A DNA stretch of 6,664 bases from Actinomycetes bacterium (GCA_023388385.1 JAEWGK010000196.1:1-6664), one strand, 5' to 3'; shown: positions 1 to 6,365, counted from the stretch's first letter. A program made the numbers and translations. The notes: a model not told the origin generated them from the letters alone.

Positions 1-2
1 GG

Positions 3-1280
3 GTGGTCGAGGCCGCGCTGGCGTCGTGCGACGTCGTCCGCGGCCGCTTCCGCACGGACGCGATGCGTTGCGACGTCCCGGGCGCCGCCGGCCCGGAGCC
101 CGAGTACTGCGACCGCGGTGTCCTGGCCCGGATGCGGGCGGCCTCCCGCGCCACCGTGCTGGCGGAGGTGGAGCCCGTCGGCGCCGCCGCGCAGGCCCGC
201 TGGTGGGGCGGGCGATTCGGGCCGGAATCGGGGACCGCGGCCGCCGACGTCGTCGAGGCGCTGGCGGGCATCCCCCTGGCCGCCGCGGAATGGGATCTGC
301 TGGCTGGCGCGCCGGAGCTGGACGCGCTCGCCGCCGACGGCGAGATCCTGCTGCGGCCGGCCGGGCGCGATCTGTTCATCGTCCCGGCCGATCTGCCCGA
401 TGCGCTGCCGGCCCCCGATCCGGGGGCGGAGCCGGCCGACGGCCGTGCCGCCGAGCTGCTGGCCGTACTGCGCCGCGGCGGATCGTGGACGTACCGGGAC
501 CTCGTCGCGGAGGTCGGCAGCTGCCGCGACGAGCTGCTGGAGCTCGCGCGCGCCGGCTTCGCCTGCCCGGAGTCCATGCAGGTGGTGCGGGCGATGGCGG
601 GGGAGCCGGAGAAGCCCGTGACCGTCCGGGCCGTGCGCCCCGGCCGCCGCCGGTCCCGGGTGCGCCTGCCGCGGCCGGCCGACGTCGACGGACGCTGGCG
701 CGCGGCTCCCGAGGCGGCGGATGACCCGGTGGCGGACGCCGAGGGGCTGCTCGCCCGGTGGGGCGTCGCCTGCCGGTCCGCCGCGGAGGCTGACGGCCAG
801 TCGTGGGCGAGGGCCTACCCGGCGCTGCGGGCGTTGGAGGACGCGGGCCACGTCATCCGCGGCGGCTTCGTCGCCGGCTGCGGGCCCGCCCAGTTCGCCG
901 AGCCCGCCATCGTCGACGAGCTGCGCCGGGCTGGGCCGGGGGAAGGACCGCGTGTGGCGCCCGCCCGCGGGCCCGCGAACCCGTGGGGTGCTCTGGCGGA
1001 TTGGCCGGAGTTCCCGGGCGGGCGGCCGACGCGGTCGGCGGGCGCGCGCGTCGTCATCGCCGCCGACGGGGAGCTCGCGGCGTGGCTGAGCCCCGGCGGT
1101 TCCTCGCTGCTCGTCGTGCCGGGGCGGGAGGCCGATGCCGTGGAGGGCCTGCGCCAGCTCGGCGTGGGGCCCGTGCGCACGATCAACGGCGCCGACGCGC
1201 TGTCGGCGCCGGGGCGGGAAGAGCTGGTGGCCGCCGGGATGCGCGCCCACCCCTCCGGGCTGGCGGTCCGGCGCGGGTAG
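3..1280 (+). CDS. lhr: Lhr-type ATP-dependent DNA helicase, C-terminal part (5' end missing)
   Basis: The frame is open at the left edge, so the real start lies upstream and the first GTG (base 3) is only an internal Val codon. The 425 residues lack the RecA-like helicase motifs. They match, from memory, the long C-terminal region of actinobacterial Lhr, a superfamily 2 3'-5' DNA helicase of about 1500 residues linked to DNA repair. Recognised stretches are LARMRAASRATVLAEVEPV at about residues 41-59; a winged-helix-like segment at about 158-190 (SWTYRDLVAEVG, then DELLELARAGF); and the AlkZ/HTH_42-like part at about 245-310 (AEGLLARWGVACRS, YPALRALEDAG, GPAQFAEPAIV). After these come ANPWGALADWPEF and a last beta-rich segment ending in GLAVRRG. 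No frameshift or internal stop is seen. An unrelated multi-winged-helix DNA-binding protein is less likely. Regulation cannot be judged because the promoter is outside the window. Confidence 0.85.
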   Translation: MVEAALASCDVVRGRFRTDAMRCDVPGAAGPEPEYCDRGVLARMRAASRATVLAEVEPVGAAAQARWWGGRFGPESGTAAADVVEALAGIPLAAAEWDLLAGAPELDALAADGEILLRPAGRDLFIVPADLPDALPAPDPGAEPADGRAAELLAVLRRGGSWTYRDLVAEVGSCRDELLELARAGFACPESMQVVRAMAGEPEKPVTVRAVRPGRRRSRVRLPRPADVDGRWRAAPEAADDPVADAEGLLARWGVACRSAAEADGQSWARAYPALRALEDAGHVIRGGFVAGCGPAQFAEPAIVDELRRAGPGEGPRVAPARGPANPWGALADWPEFPGGRPTRSAGARVVIAADGELAAWLSPGGSSLLVVPGREADAVEGLRQLGVGPVRTINGADALSAPGREELVAAGMRAHPSGLAVRRG

Positions 1281-1312
1281 AGGCGCGGCGTGCCGCCCGG
1301 CTGCCACGCGGA

Positions 1313-1333
1313 GGGGCCTGGCTCGACGGCCCC
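1313..1333 (+). terminator. candidate hairpin terminator after lhr
   Basis: GGGGCC (1313-1318) can pair with GGCCCC (1328-1333) around a 9-nt loop. It starts 33 nt after the helicase stop codon. There is no U-tract, which is common for actinobacterial terminators but makes the call weak. The short stem could also be chance in GC-rich DNA. Confidence 0.3.
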
Positions 1334-1355
1334 GGCCGGGAACGGCGAACACCTG

Positions 1356-1361
1356 TAGGCT
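1356..1361 (+). promoter_or_regulatory. -10 element of a leaderless-type promoter for the YccF gene
   Basis: TAGGCT fits the actinobacterial SigA -10 pattern TANNNT. It ends exactly 7 nt before the GTG at 1369, so transcription would begin at or next to the start codon. No Shine-Dalgarno sequence lies before the GTG, which agrees with a leaderless mRNA. No good -35 box is visible 16-18 nt upstream. Confidence 0.55.
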
Positions 1362-1368
1362 TGTCGGC

Positions 1369-1785
1369 GTGAAGACCGTGATCAATGCCGTCCTCAACGT
1401 CATCTGGCTCATCACCGGTGGTCTCGCGCTTGCGCTGGGCTACTTCCTCTTCGGTCTGATCGCCTGCATCTTCATCGTCACCATCCCCGCGGGCGTCGCG
1501 TCGTTCCGCATCGGCGCGTTCATCCTGTGGCCGTTCGGCCGCGCCGTCGTCGACAAGCCGGGCGCCGGCGGCGGCTCCGCCGTCATGAACGTCGTATGGT
1601 TCATCGTCGCCGGCGTGTGGCTGGCCATCGGCCACATCGGCACGGCGGTCGTCCAGGCGATCACCATCATCGGCCTGCCGATGGCGTGGGCGAACCTCAA
1701 GCTCATCCCCATCACCTGCTTCCCGTTCGGGAAGCAGATCGTCGACGGCGACCGAGCCCCCGGGTTCCTCCCCATCGCCCGCTAA
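1369..1785 (+). CDS. YccF domain-containing inner-membrane protein, 138 aa
   Basis: This is a small hydrophobic protein made of two tandem YccF (DUF307-type) repeats, about residues 10-62 and 74-126. Each begins N-V-(I/V)-W and ends with a PFG motif followed by an acidic residue (WPFGRAVVD and FPFGKQIVD), and each carries an IP or LP turn after a hydrophobic run (TIPAG, IGLPMA). Membrane-spanning stretches are likely at about 11-40 and 75-105. The family is common in bacterial inner membranes and, to my knowledge, has no established biochemical function. The GTG at 1369 was chosen over upstream in-frame codons because it gives a YccF protein of normal length, begins just before the first repeat, and lies 7 nt after a TAGGCT -10 element. 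The upstream frame reads as arginine-rich shadow of the helicase gene. It has its own promoter candidate and appears to be a single-gene unit. Confidence 0.88.
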   Translation: MKTVINAVLNVIWLITGGLALALGYFLFGLIACIFIVTIPAGVASFRIGAFILWPFGRAVVDKPGAGGGSAVMNVVWFIVAGVWLAIGHIGTAVVQAITIIGLPMAWANLKLIPITCFPFGKQIVDGDRAPGFLPIAR

Positions 1786-1823
1786 TCGGGCGCGCACCTC
1801 CCCATCGCATCCGGCGACCGTGA

Positions 1824-1840
1824 GCCGGGGATTTCCCGGC
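1824..1840 (+). terminator. weak hairpin downstream of the YccF gene
   Basis: GCCGGG (1824-1829) pairs with CCCGGC (1835-1840) around a GATTT loop, 38 nt after the YccF stop codon. It could end the YccF transcript, but the stem is only 6 bp and no T-run follows. Confidence 0.3.
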
Positions 1841-1940
1841 CGGCAGGGACGTGAACGTCATGACCGGCGCCACCGCCCCGGCCCCATCACGGTCCGGTAA
1901 CGATCGTGGCCTCGGTGCGGGCGATCTGGTTAACGTCGGT

Positions 1941-1946
1941 TACTCT
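1941..1946 (+). promoter_or_regulatory. candidate -10 element for the LpqH-like lipoprotein gene
   Basis: TACTCT fits TANNNT and lies in the only AT-richer patch of the 255-bp gap between the YccF and lipoprotein genes. A start site near 1953 would give a 5' leader of about 88 nt. No clear -35 box is found at the expected place. Three related GGTAACG / GGTTAACG / GGTTAC sequences (1896-1902, 1928-1935, 1938-1943) surround or overlap it and could be regulator sites. The rest of 1786-1940 shows no convincing gene. Confidence 0.45.
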
Positions 1947-1963
1947 TGTCATGTCACCAGGTT

Positions 1964-1985
1964 CGCCCGGTCACCGAGCCGGGCG
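1964..1985 (+). other. hairpin in the 5' leader of the lipoprotein gene
   Basis: CGCCCGG (1964-1970) can pair with CCGGGCG (1979-1985) around an 8-nt loop, within the predicted untranslated leader and about 55 nt before the start codon. It could affect mRNA stability or translation. It does not cover the ribosome binding site, and no known riboswitch was recognised. Confidence 0.3.
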
Positions 1986-2029
1986 GCCCGCCGGCGCCGC
2001 ACCCGTGCGCCCGCGCATGAACCCGAAAC

Positions 2030-2034
2030 GAGGA
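2030..2034 (+). promoter_or_regulatory. ribosome binding site of the lipoprotein gene
   Basis: GAGGA, followed by a 6-nt spacer, precedes the ATG at 2041. It decides between this start and the in-frame upstream ATGs. Confidence 0.65.
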
Positions 2035-2040
2035 ACGCCC

Positions 2041-2583
2041 ATGAAGATCCGCACCCGCTCCGCCGCCCTGCTCGCCGTCCCGGCCCTGGCCCTGGGGCTG
2101 GCCGCGTGCTCGAACGACGACGCCACCGTCGTCACCGACACCCCGGAGACCGAGAAGGCCGCGGATGCCGTCACCGGCGGCGACACCGCCACCACGACCG
2201 TCGAGGACGGCGGCACGACCACCGCCACCGCAGCGCCGCTGGGCCAGGACCCGGCCGTCGTCCAGGTCGGCGGCAAGGACGTCGAGGGCGAGTTCGCCCC
2301 GGTCCGCTGTGAGGTCGACGACCGGGACCTCGACATCGAGGCCGGCCCGGACGAGTCCCGCGGCCAGGTCGACATCGAGATCGAGGCCTTCGACACCGCC
2401 CCGCGCCTGGACAACCTCGACATCGACACCGCCAACCTGCACGTCGAGATCGACGACGAGAACGCCCGCAACGCCACCGTCACCCGCGACGGCGACGTCT
2501 GGACCATCGAGGGCCAGGGCGTCCATGACGACGACAAGTCCCGCGTCGAGCAGGTCCGCGTCGAGGTCGTCTGCCCGATCTAG
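2041..2583 (+). CDS. LpqH-family secreted lipoprotein, 180 aa
   Basis: The N-terminus is a lipoprotein signal peptide: basic MKIRTR, a hydrophobic Leu/Ala core, then the lipobox LAAC with the lipidated cysteine at residue 23. A Thr/Asp/Glu-rich linker follows (about 24-68). The folded part (about 70-180) resembles the mycobacterial 19-kDa antigen LpqH: a V-x-V-G-G-K-D strand, a first cysteine (C90), the TVTRDGDVWTIEGQG segment matching the SATKDGSHYKITGTA region of LpqH, and a final VEVVC cysteine (C178). C90 and C178 would be the conserved disulfide. The protein is expected to be anchored on the outer face of the membrane or in the envelope; LpqH function is not settled (surface antigen, TLR2 ligand). 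The mature part is strongly acidic. The ATG at 2041 is chosen because GAGGA (2030-2034) lies 6 nt upstream and it starts the signal peptide. The in-frame ATGs at 1951 and 2017 would bury the signal sequence. The gene converges on pgi. Confidence 0.85.
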   Translation: MKIRTRSAALLAVPALALGLAACSNDDATVVTDTPETEKAADAVTGGDTATTTVEDGGTTTATAAPLGQDPAVVQVGGKDVEGEFAPVRCEVDDRDLDIEAGPDESRGQVDIEIEAFDTAPRLDNLDIDTANLHVEIDDENARNATVTRDGDVWTIEGQGVHDDDKSRVEQVRVEVVCPI

Positions 2584-2584
2584 G

Positions 2585-2597
2585 CCGGCTCGCGGAC
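2585..2597 (+). repeat. 13-bp direct repeat, copy 1
   Basis: CCGGCTCGCGGAC begins 2 nt after the lipoprotein stop codon. An identical copy lies at 2682-2694, so the pair brackets the terminator hairpin. Confidence 0.7.
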
Positions 2598-2599
2598 GC

Positions 2600-2652
2600 G
2601 ACGAGGGGCGGGCGCTCCGGGGTGGAATCCCCCGGGGCACCCGCCCCTCGTC
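2600..2652. terminator. strong bidirectional hairpin terminator between the lipoprotein gene and pgi
   Basis: GACGAGGGGCGGG (2600-2612) pairs perfectly with CCCGCCCCTCGTC (2640-2652). After one C/A mismatch the stem continues for about 9 more pairs (2614-2622 with 2630-2638, one of them G-U), leaving a 7-nt loop. It lies 17 nt after the lipoprotein stop and about 48 nt beyond the pgi stop, and is symmetric, so it can serve both converging transcripts. No U-tract follows on either strand. Confidence 0.8.
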
Positions 2653-2681
2653 GTCGTCACGCGACCCGGGGACCGCCGGAA

Positions 2682-2694
2682 CCGGCTCGCGGAC
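2682..2694 (+). repeat. 13-bp direct repeat, copy 2
   Basis: CCGGCTCGCGGAC ends 6 nt before the pgi stop codon on this side. It is identical to the copy at 2585-2597, 97 bp away. Confidence 0.7.
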
Positions 2695-2700
2695 CCGGTG

Positions 2701-4335
2701 CTACCGGTTGGCGCGGTACCAGCCGAGCAATGCGTCGGTGGAGGCGTCGCCGGAGTCGGCGGCGGCCTCGCCGGTGACGGCCGGCAGCAGATCGCCGGCC
2801 TGCTTCTTGCCCAGCTCCACGCCCCACTGGTCGAAGGAGTTGATGCCCCAGATGACGCCCTGGACAAACGTGATGTGCTCGTAGAGCGCGATGAGCGCGC
2901 CGACGGCGTCCGGGGTCAGCTCCTCGGCGAGGATGGTGGTGGTCGGGCGGTTGCCCGGCATGACCTTGTGGTTCACCAGCTCGGCCGGCACGCCCTCGGC
3001 CGCGATCTCCCCGGCGGTCTTGCCGAAGGCCAGGACCTTCGTCTGCGCGAAGAAGTTGGACATGAGCAGGTCGTGCATGGAGCCGGAGCCGTCGGCGGTC
3101 GGCAGATCCTGACGCGGGCGGGCGAAGCCGATGAAGTCCGCCGGGACGATGCGGGTGCCCTGGTGCAGCAGCTGGAAGAACGCGTGCTGGCCGTTGGTGC
3201 CCGGCTCGCCCCAGTAAATCTCGCCGGTCGGGCAGGTCACCGGGGTGCCGTCGACGCGGACGGACTTGCCGTTGGACTCCATGGTCAGCTGCTGCAGGTA
3301 CGCCGGGAAGCGCGACAGGTCCTCGGAGTACGGCAGGACCGCGTGGGACTGGCAGCCCAGGAAGTCGGAGTACCAGATGCCCAGCAGACCCATGAGGACC
3401 GGCACGTTGGACTCCAGCGGGGTCTCGCGGAAGTGGCGGTCCATCGCCGCGAAGCCCTGGAGGAAGCGGGTGAAGTCCTGCGGGCCGATGACCGCCATGA
3501 CGGACAGGCCGATGGCGGAGTCGACGGAGTAGCGGCCGCCGACCCAGTCCCAGAAGCCGAACATGTTGGCCGGGTCGATGCCGAACTCGGCGACCTTCTC
3601 CGCGTTCGTCGAAACCGCCACGAAGTGCTTTGCGACGGCGGCCTCGTCGCCCAGCTGCTCGACGAGCCAGCGGCGGGCGGCGTGGGCGTTCGCCAGGGTC
3701 TCCTGCGTGGTGAACGTCTTGGAGGCGATGACGAACAGCGTCGACTCCGGGTCGACCTCGTCCAGCACGGCCTGCAGGTCCGACGGGTCGACGTTGGAGA
3801 CGAAGCGCGCATCGATGCCGGCGGTGGCGTAGGTGCGCAGCGCCTTGGTCACCATCGCGGGGCCCAGGTCGGAGCCGCCGATGCCGATGTTGACGATGGT
3901 CTTGATGGTGTGGCCGGTGTGGCCCAGCCAGTCGCCGGAGCGCAGGGCGCGGGTGAAGTCGCGCATGCGGCCCAGCACCTCGTGGACGTCGGCGGCGACG
4001 TCCTGGCCGTCGACCTCGAGGTCCAGTTCCGGCGGCATGCGCAGGGCGGTGTGCAGCACCGCGCGGTCCTCGGTGGAGTTGATGTGGGCGCCGGTGAACA
4101 TCCTGTCGCGGGCCTCCGCCACGCCGGCCTCCCGGGCCAGGTCCACGAGCGCCGCCAGGGTCGCGTCGCCGACGAGGTTCTTCGACAGGTCGACGTGCAG
4201 GCCCGCGGCGTCGAAGGTCAGCTTCTCCGCGCGGGACGCGTCCTCGGCGAAGCGCTCGCGCAGCGTGGTCGCCGACTCCGCGTCGACCTGCGCGGACAGC
4301 GCCTTCCAGGCGTCGGTCGTGGTGATGTCGATCAT
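2701..4335 (-). CDS. pgi: glucose-6-phosphate isomerase, 544 aa
   Basis: This cytoplasmic enzyme interconverts glucose 6-phosphate and fructose 6-phosphate at the entry to glycolysis, and in reverse for gluconeogenesis and the pentose phosphate cycle. Both family signatures are complete: [14 protein letters not shown] at 263-276 and [14 protein letters not shown] at 497-510. The sugar-phosphate loops are visible as GIGGSDLGP (151-159) and SKTFTTQET (205-213). Expected catalytic residues are R268, E353 (in MESNGKS), H384 (in TNGQHAFF) and K510. The length is normal for the family and no break is seen. The ATG at 4335 gives the usual N-terminus ([13 protein letters not shown]). AAGGAG (4353-4348) lies 12 nt upstream, a rather long spacing, but no nearer in-frame standard start exists. 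The gene is divergent from the aldehyde dehydrogenase gene and converges on the lipoprotein gene; it has its own promoter candidate. Confidence 0.98.
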   Translation of the reverse strand: MIDITTTDAWKALSAQVDAESATTLRERFAEDASRAEKLTFDAAGLHVDLSKNLVGDATLAALVDLAREAGVAEARDRMFTGAHINSTEDRAVLHTALRMPPELDLEVDGQDVAADVHEVLGRMRDFTRALRSGDWLGHTGHTIKTIVNIGIGGSDLGPAMVTKALRTYATAGIDARFVSNVDPSDLQAVLDEVDPESTLFVIASKTFTTQETLANAHAARRWLVEQLGDEAAVAKHFVAVSTNAEKVAEFGIDPANMFGFWDWVGGRYSVDSAIGLSVMAVIGPQDFTRFLQGFAAMDRHFRETPLESNVPVLMGLLGIWYSDFLGCQSHAVLPYSEDLSRFPAYLQQLTMESNGKSVRVDGTPVTCPTGEIYWGEPGTNGQHAFFQLLHQGTRIVPADFIGFARPRQDLPTADGSGSMHDLLMSNFFAQTKVLAFGKTAGEIAAEGVPAELVNHKVMPGNRPTTTILAEELTPDAVGALIALYEHITFVQGVIWGINSFDQWGVELGKKQAGDLLPAVTGEAAADSGDASTDALLGWYRANR

Positions 4336-4376
4336 TGGTTCGTCCAGCTCCTTCGATGGTGATCGGTCGCCCGTCC

Positions 4377-4382
4377 AGCCTA
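4377..4382 (-). promoter_or_regulatory. candidate -10 element of the pgi promoter
   Basis: Read on the minus strand this is TAGGCT, the same hexamer found before the YccF gene and before the open reading frame at 6436. A start site near 4370 would give a leader of about 35 nt containing the AAGGAG ribosome binding site. The expected -35 position (about 4400-4405) falls inside the inverted repeat at 4395-4418. Confidence 0.5.
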
Positions 4383-4394
4383 ATGCGGGACGCC

Positions 4395-4418
4395 CCTCCC
4401 CGCCGTGGGGCGGGGAGG
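4395..4418. repeat. perfect 10-bp inverted repeat in the pgi / aldehyde dehydrogenase intergenic region
   Basis: CCTCCCCGCC (4395-4404) and GGCGGGGAGG (4409-4418) form a perfect inverted repeat around a GTGG centre. It covers the expected -35 position of pgi. It is either an operator-like site or a stem that would form upstream of the pgi start site. A further 8-bp inverted pair, GTCGCCCG (4366-4373) and CGGGCGAC (4433-4440), is nearly concentric with it. Confidence 0.7.
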
Positions 4419-4471
4419 TCGATGAGCGACCGCGGGCGACGGTGAACGGGATGTGAACCCAAAACGAATCG

Positions 4472-4500
4472 TCGACATGTACCCAGATGGGAGGCACACT
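4472..4500 (+). promoter_or_regulatory. candidate promoter of the aldehyde dehydrogenase gene
   Basis: TCGACA (4472-4477, one mismatch to the TTGACA -35 consensus) is separated by 17 nt from CACACT (4495-4500), a weak -10. This ends 7 nt before the ATG at 4508, the spacing of a leaderless transcript. Just upstream, GTGAAC occurs twice with an 11-bp period (4442-4447 and 4453-4458), a possible activator site. Confidence 0.4.
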
Positions 4501-4507
4501 GTGTGGC

Positions 4508-5983
4508 ATGACCGACATCACGTTCACCGCGAAGACCCACGCCGAGATCCTCGACGGCGTCCCCACGCAGCTCTACATCGGCGGCGAGTTTCGCGACGCC
4601 TCGGACGGCGGCACGTTCGAGGTCCGCGACCCGGCGACGGACGAGGTGCTGACCACGGTCGCCGCGGCGACCGAGGACGACGCCCGCGCCGCCCTCGACG
4701 CGGCTGTCGAGGCCCAGGACGCCTGGGCCGCCACCCCGCCGCGCGAGCGCGGGGAGATCCTGCGCCGCGCCCACGAGCTCATCTTCGCCAACGCCGAGAA
4801 GCTCACCTACGTCCAGTCCCTGGAGATGGGCCGCACCCTGCAGGACTCCGCCGCCGAGGTCACCTACGGCGCCGAGTTCCTGCGCTGGTTCTCCGAGGAG
4901 GCCGTGCGCATCACCGGCGACTACCGGACCTCCCCCACGGGCAACGCCCGCATCATCACCGTGCGCCAGCCGGTGGGCCCGTGCCTGGCCATCACGCCGT
5001 GGAACTTCCCGCTGGCGATGGGCACCCGCAAGATCGCCCCGGCGCTCGCGGCGGGCTGCACCATCGTCGCCAAGCCGGCGTCGAAGACCCCGCTGACCAT
5101 GCTGTACCTGGCCAAGCTGCTCGACGAGGCGGGCGTGCCCGCCGGCGTCGTGTCCGTCGTCCCGGCGGCGAAGTCCTCCAACGTCTCCGCGCTGCTGGGC
5201 GACGACCGCCTGCGCAAGTTCACCTTCACCGGCTCCACCGAGGTCGGCCAGATGCTCGCGGCGAAGGCCGCGGAGACCTCCATGAAGGTCTCCCTCGAGC
5301 TCGGCGGCAATGCCCCCTACGTCGTCTTCGAGGACGCCGACGTGGAGAAGGCCATCGCGGCCGTGAAGGGCTCCAAGCTGCGCAATGGCGGGCAGGTCTG
5401 CATCGCCCCGAACCGCTTCCTGGTCCACGGGTCCCTGGCGGACCGCTTCGCTGAGGGCGTCGCCGACATGTTCCGGGGGCTGCGCGTCGGCCCGGGCACC
5501 GACCCGGAGACCACGCTCGGCCCCCTGGCCATGCGCTCCCAGCAGGAGACCGTCTCCGACCTGGTCGACGACGCCGTGGCCAAGGGCGCCCGCGTCGTCT
5601 ACGCCGGAGAGGTCCCGGAGGGCGACGGCTACTGGTCCGCCCCGACCGTGCTGGCCGACGTCCCGGCCGACGCGAAGATCATCTCCGAGGAGATCTTCGG
5701 CCCCGTCGTCGCCATCACCACCTTCACCGACCGTGACGCCGCCATCGCCGACGCCAACGACACCCCGTTCGGCCTGGCCGCCTACGTGTTCAGCGAGAAC
5801 CTGGCCTCGGCCCTCGACGCGGCCGAGCGCATCGAGGCCGGCATGGTCGCCGTGAACAAGGGCGGCCTCTCCGACGCCTCCGCCCCGTTCGGCGGCGTCA
5901 AGCAGTCCGGCGTCGGCCGCGAGGGCGGGTTCACCGGCATCGACGAGTTCCTGGAGGAAAAGCTCATCTCCCTGGAGCCGTAG
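4508..5983 (+). CDS. NAD(P)+-dependent aldehyde dehydrogenase, succinate-semialdehyde dehydrogenase type, 491 aa
   Basis: A full-length cytoplasmic aldehyde dehydrogenase, oxidising an aldehyde to the acid with NAD(P)+. Visible family motifs in order: TPWNFP (163-168, oxyanion-hole Asn166), the cofactor-site lysine K189 in [17 protein letters not shown] (240-247), LELGGNAP (263-270, general base Glu264), GQVC (295-298, catalytic Cys298), EEIFGPV (394-400), and the C-terminal [16 protein letters not shown] (459-474). The KPAS motif and the overall pattern resemble GabD-type enzymes, which convert succinate semialdehyde to succinate. However, no transaminase or transporter gene lies alongside, so the substrate is inferred and another semialdehyde is possible. 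KPA after the cofactor lysine is often seen in NADP-using members. The ATG at 4508 is preferred to the in-frame ATG at 4487 because of the leaderless-type promoter spacing; GGGAGG at 4489-4494 is 13 nt away, rather far for a ribosome binding site. Confidence 0.93.
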   Translation: MTDITFTAKTHAEILDGVPTQLYIGGEFRDASDGGTFEVRDPATDEVLTTVAAATEDDARAALDAAVEAQDAWAATPPRERGEILRRAHELIFANAEKLTYVQSLEMGRTLQDSAAEVTYGAEFLRWFSEEAVRITGDYRTSPTGNARIITVRQPVGPCLAITPWNFPLAMGTRKIAPALAAGCTIVAKPASKTPLTMLYLAKLLDEAGVPAGVVSVVPAAKSSNVSALLGDDRLRKFTFTGSTEVGQMLAAKAAETSMKVSLELGGNAPYVVFEDADVEKAIAAVKGSKLRNGGQVCIAPNRFLVHGSLADRFAEGVADMFRGLRVGPGTDPETTLGPLAMRSQQETVSDLVDDAVAKGARVVYAGEVPEGDGYWSAPTVLADVPADAKIISEEIFGPVVAITTFTDRDAAIADANDTPFGLAAYVFSENLASALDAAERIEAGMVAVNKGGLSDASAPFGGVKQSGVGREGGFTGIDEFLEEKLISLEP

Positions 5984-5986
5984 GCC

Positions 5987-6010
5987 CGCGCCCAGGCCCG
6001 GCCGGGCGCG
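5987..6010. terminator. candidate bidirectional terminator between the aldehyde dehydrogenase and chorismate mutase genes
   Basis: CGCGCCC (5987-5993) pairs with GGGCGCG (6004-6010), and inside it GGC (5995-5997) can pair with GCC (6001-6003). It fills most of the 40-bp gap between two convergent stop codons, which suits a shared terminator. There is no U-tract. Confidence 0.5.
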
Positions 6011-6023
6011 CCCTCCCCGGGGA

Positions 6024-6365
6024 TCAGCCCAGCCGGCCGCGGCCCATCCGCAGGAGGGCGGAGGCGATCGCGGGGCCCTCGGGGCCCAGGCGGTCGCGGA
6101 ATTCGTTGATGATCTGGACCTCGCGGGTGTGGACCAGGCGGGTGCCGCCGGAGCCCATGCGGGTTCGGCCGACGGCCCTGCTCACCGCGGCGCGGCGCAT
6201 GATCGCGTCGATGATGATCTCGTCGAGGCGGTTGATCTCCTCCCGGTAGCGCTCGATCTCCTCGCTGGACAGCGGGTCGTCGGTGCCGGTGGGGGTGCGG
6301 ACCGTGAAGGCGTCGATCATCGGGTTGCCGGTCTCGGGGGCGGTTCCCGGGTTCTCCTCGCTCAT
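6024..6365 (-). CDS. aroQ: intracellular chorismate mutase (AroQ type), 113 aa
   Basis: The enzyme rearranges chorismate to prephenate, the first step towards phenylalanine and tyrosine. The three-helix AroQ fold is seen at about residues 37-110 (ERYREEINRLDEIIIDAIMRR first). By alignment with E. coli CM and Rv0948c, likely active-site residues are R41, R58, R69, R81 and E82 (in TRLVHTREV). The SGGTRLVHTRE segment and the GRGRLG end are typical of the small actinobacterial enzyme. In M. tuberculosis this type has low activity alone and is activated by complex formation with DAHP synthase through its C-terminal end, so the same is inferred here. The ATG at 6365 is preferred, with a CATGAT -10-like element 7 nt upstream. 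The ATG at 6320 (98 aa) is a fair alternative because the first 15-25 residues are non-conserved. It converges on the aldehyde dehydrogenase gene and is divergent from the gene at 6436. Confidence 0.93.
   Translation of the reverse strand: MSEENPGTAPETGNPMIDAFTVRTPTGTDDPLSSEEIERYREEINRLDEIIIDAIMRRAAVSRAVGRTRMGSGGTRLVHTREVQIINEFRDRLGPEGPAIASALLRMGRGRLG

Noticed and set aside
1183..1797. A 204-codon minus-strand open frame antisense to the YccF gene
   Set aside because: The translation is Arg/Asp/Gly-rich with no domain, while the plus-strand frame encodes two clear YccF repeats.
1906..2040. In-frame upstream ATGs (1906, 1951, 2017) as the start of the lipoprotein gene
   Set aside because: They would put an Arg/Pro-rich stretch before the signal peptide. 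The ATG at 2041 has its own ribosome binding site.
2698..4362. A 554-codon open frame on the plus strand antisense to pgi
   Set aside because: It is an almost exact antisense mirror of pgi. The Val/Gly/Asp/Arg-rich translation has no recognisable domain.
4487..4507. ATG at 4487 as the start of the aldehyde dehydrogenase gene
   Set aside because: It lies inside the candidate promoter spacer and adds seven residues with no family support. The ATG at 4508 fits the leaderless spacing.
2657..5428. A 923-codon open frame on the minus strand spanning pgi and half of the dehydrogenase gene
   Set aside because: It overlaps two genes with complete family signatures, and its translation is Arg/Gly/Asp-rich repetitive sequence typical of shadow frames in GC-rich DNA.
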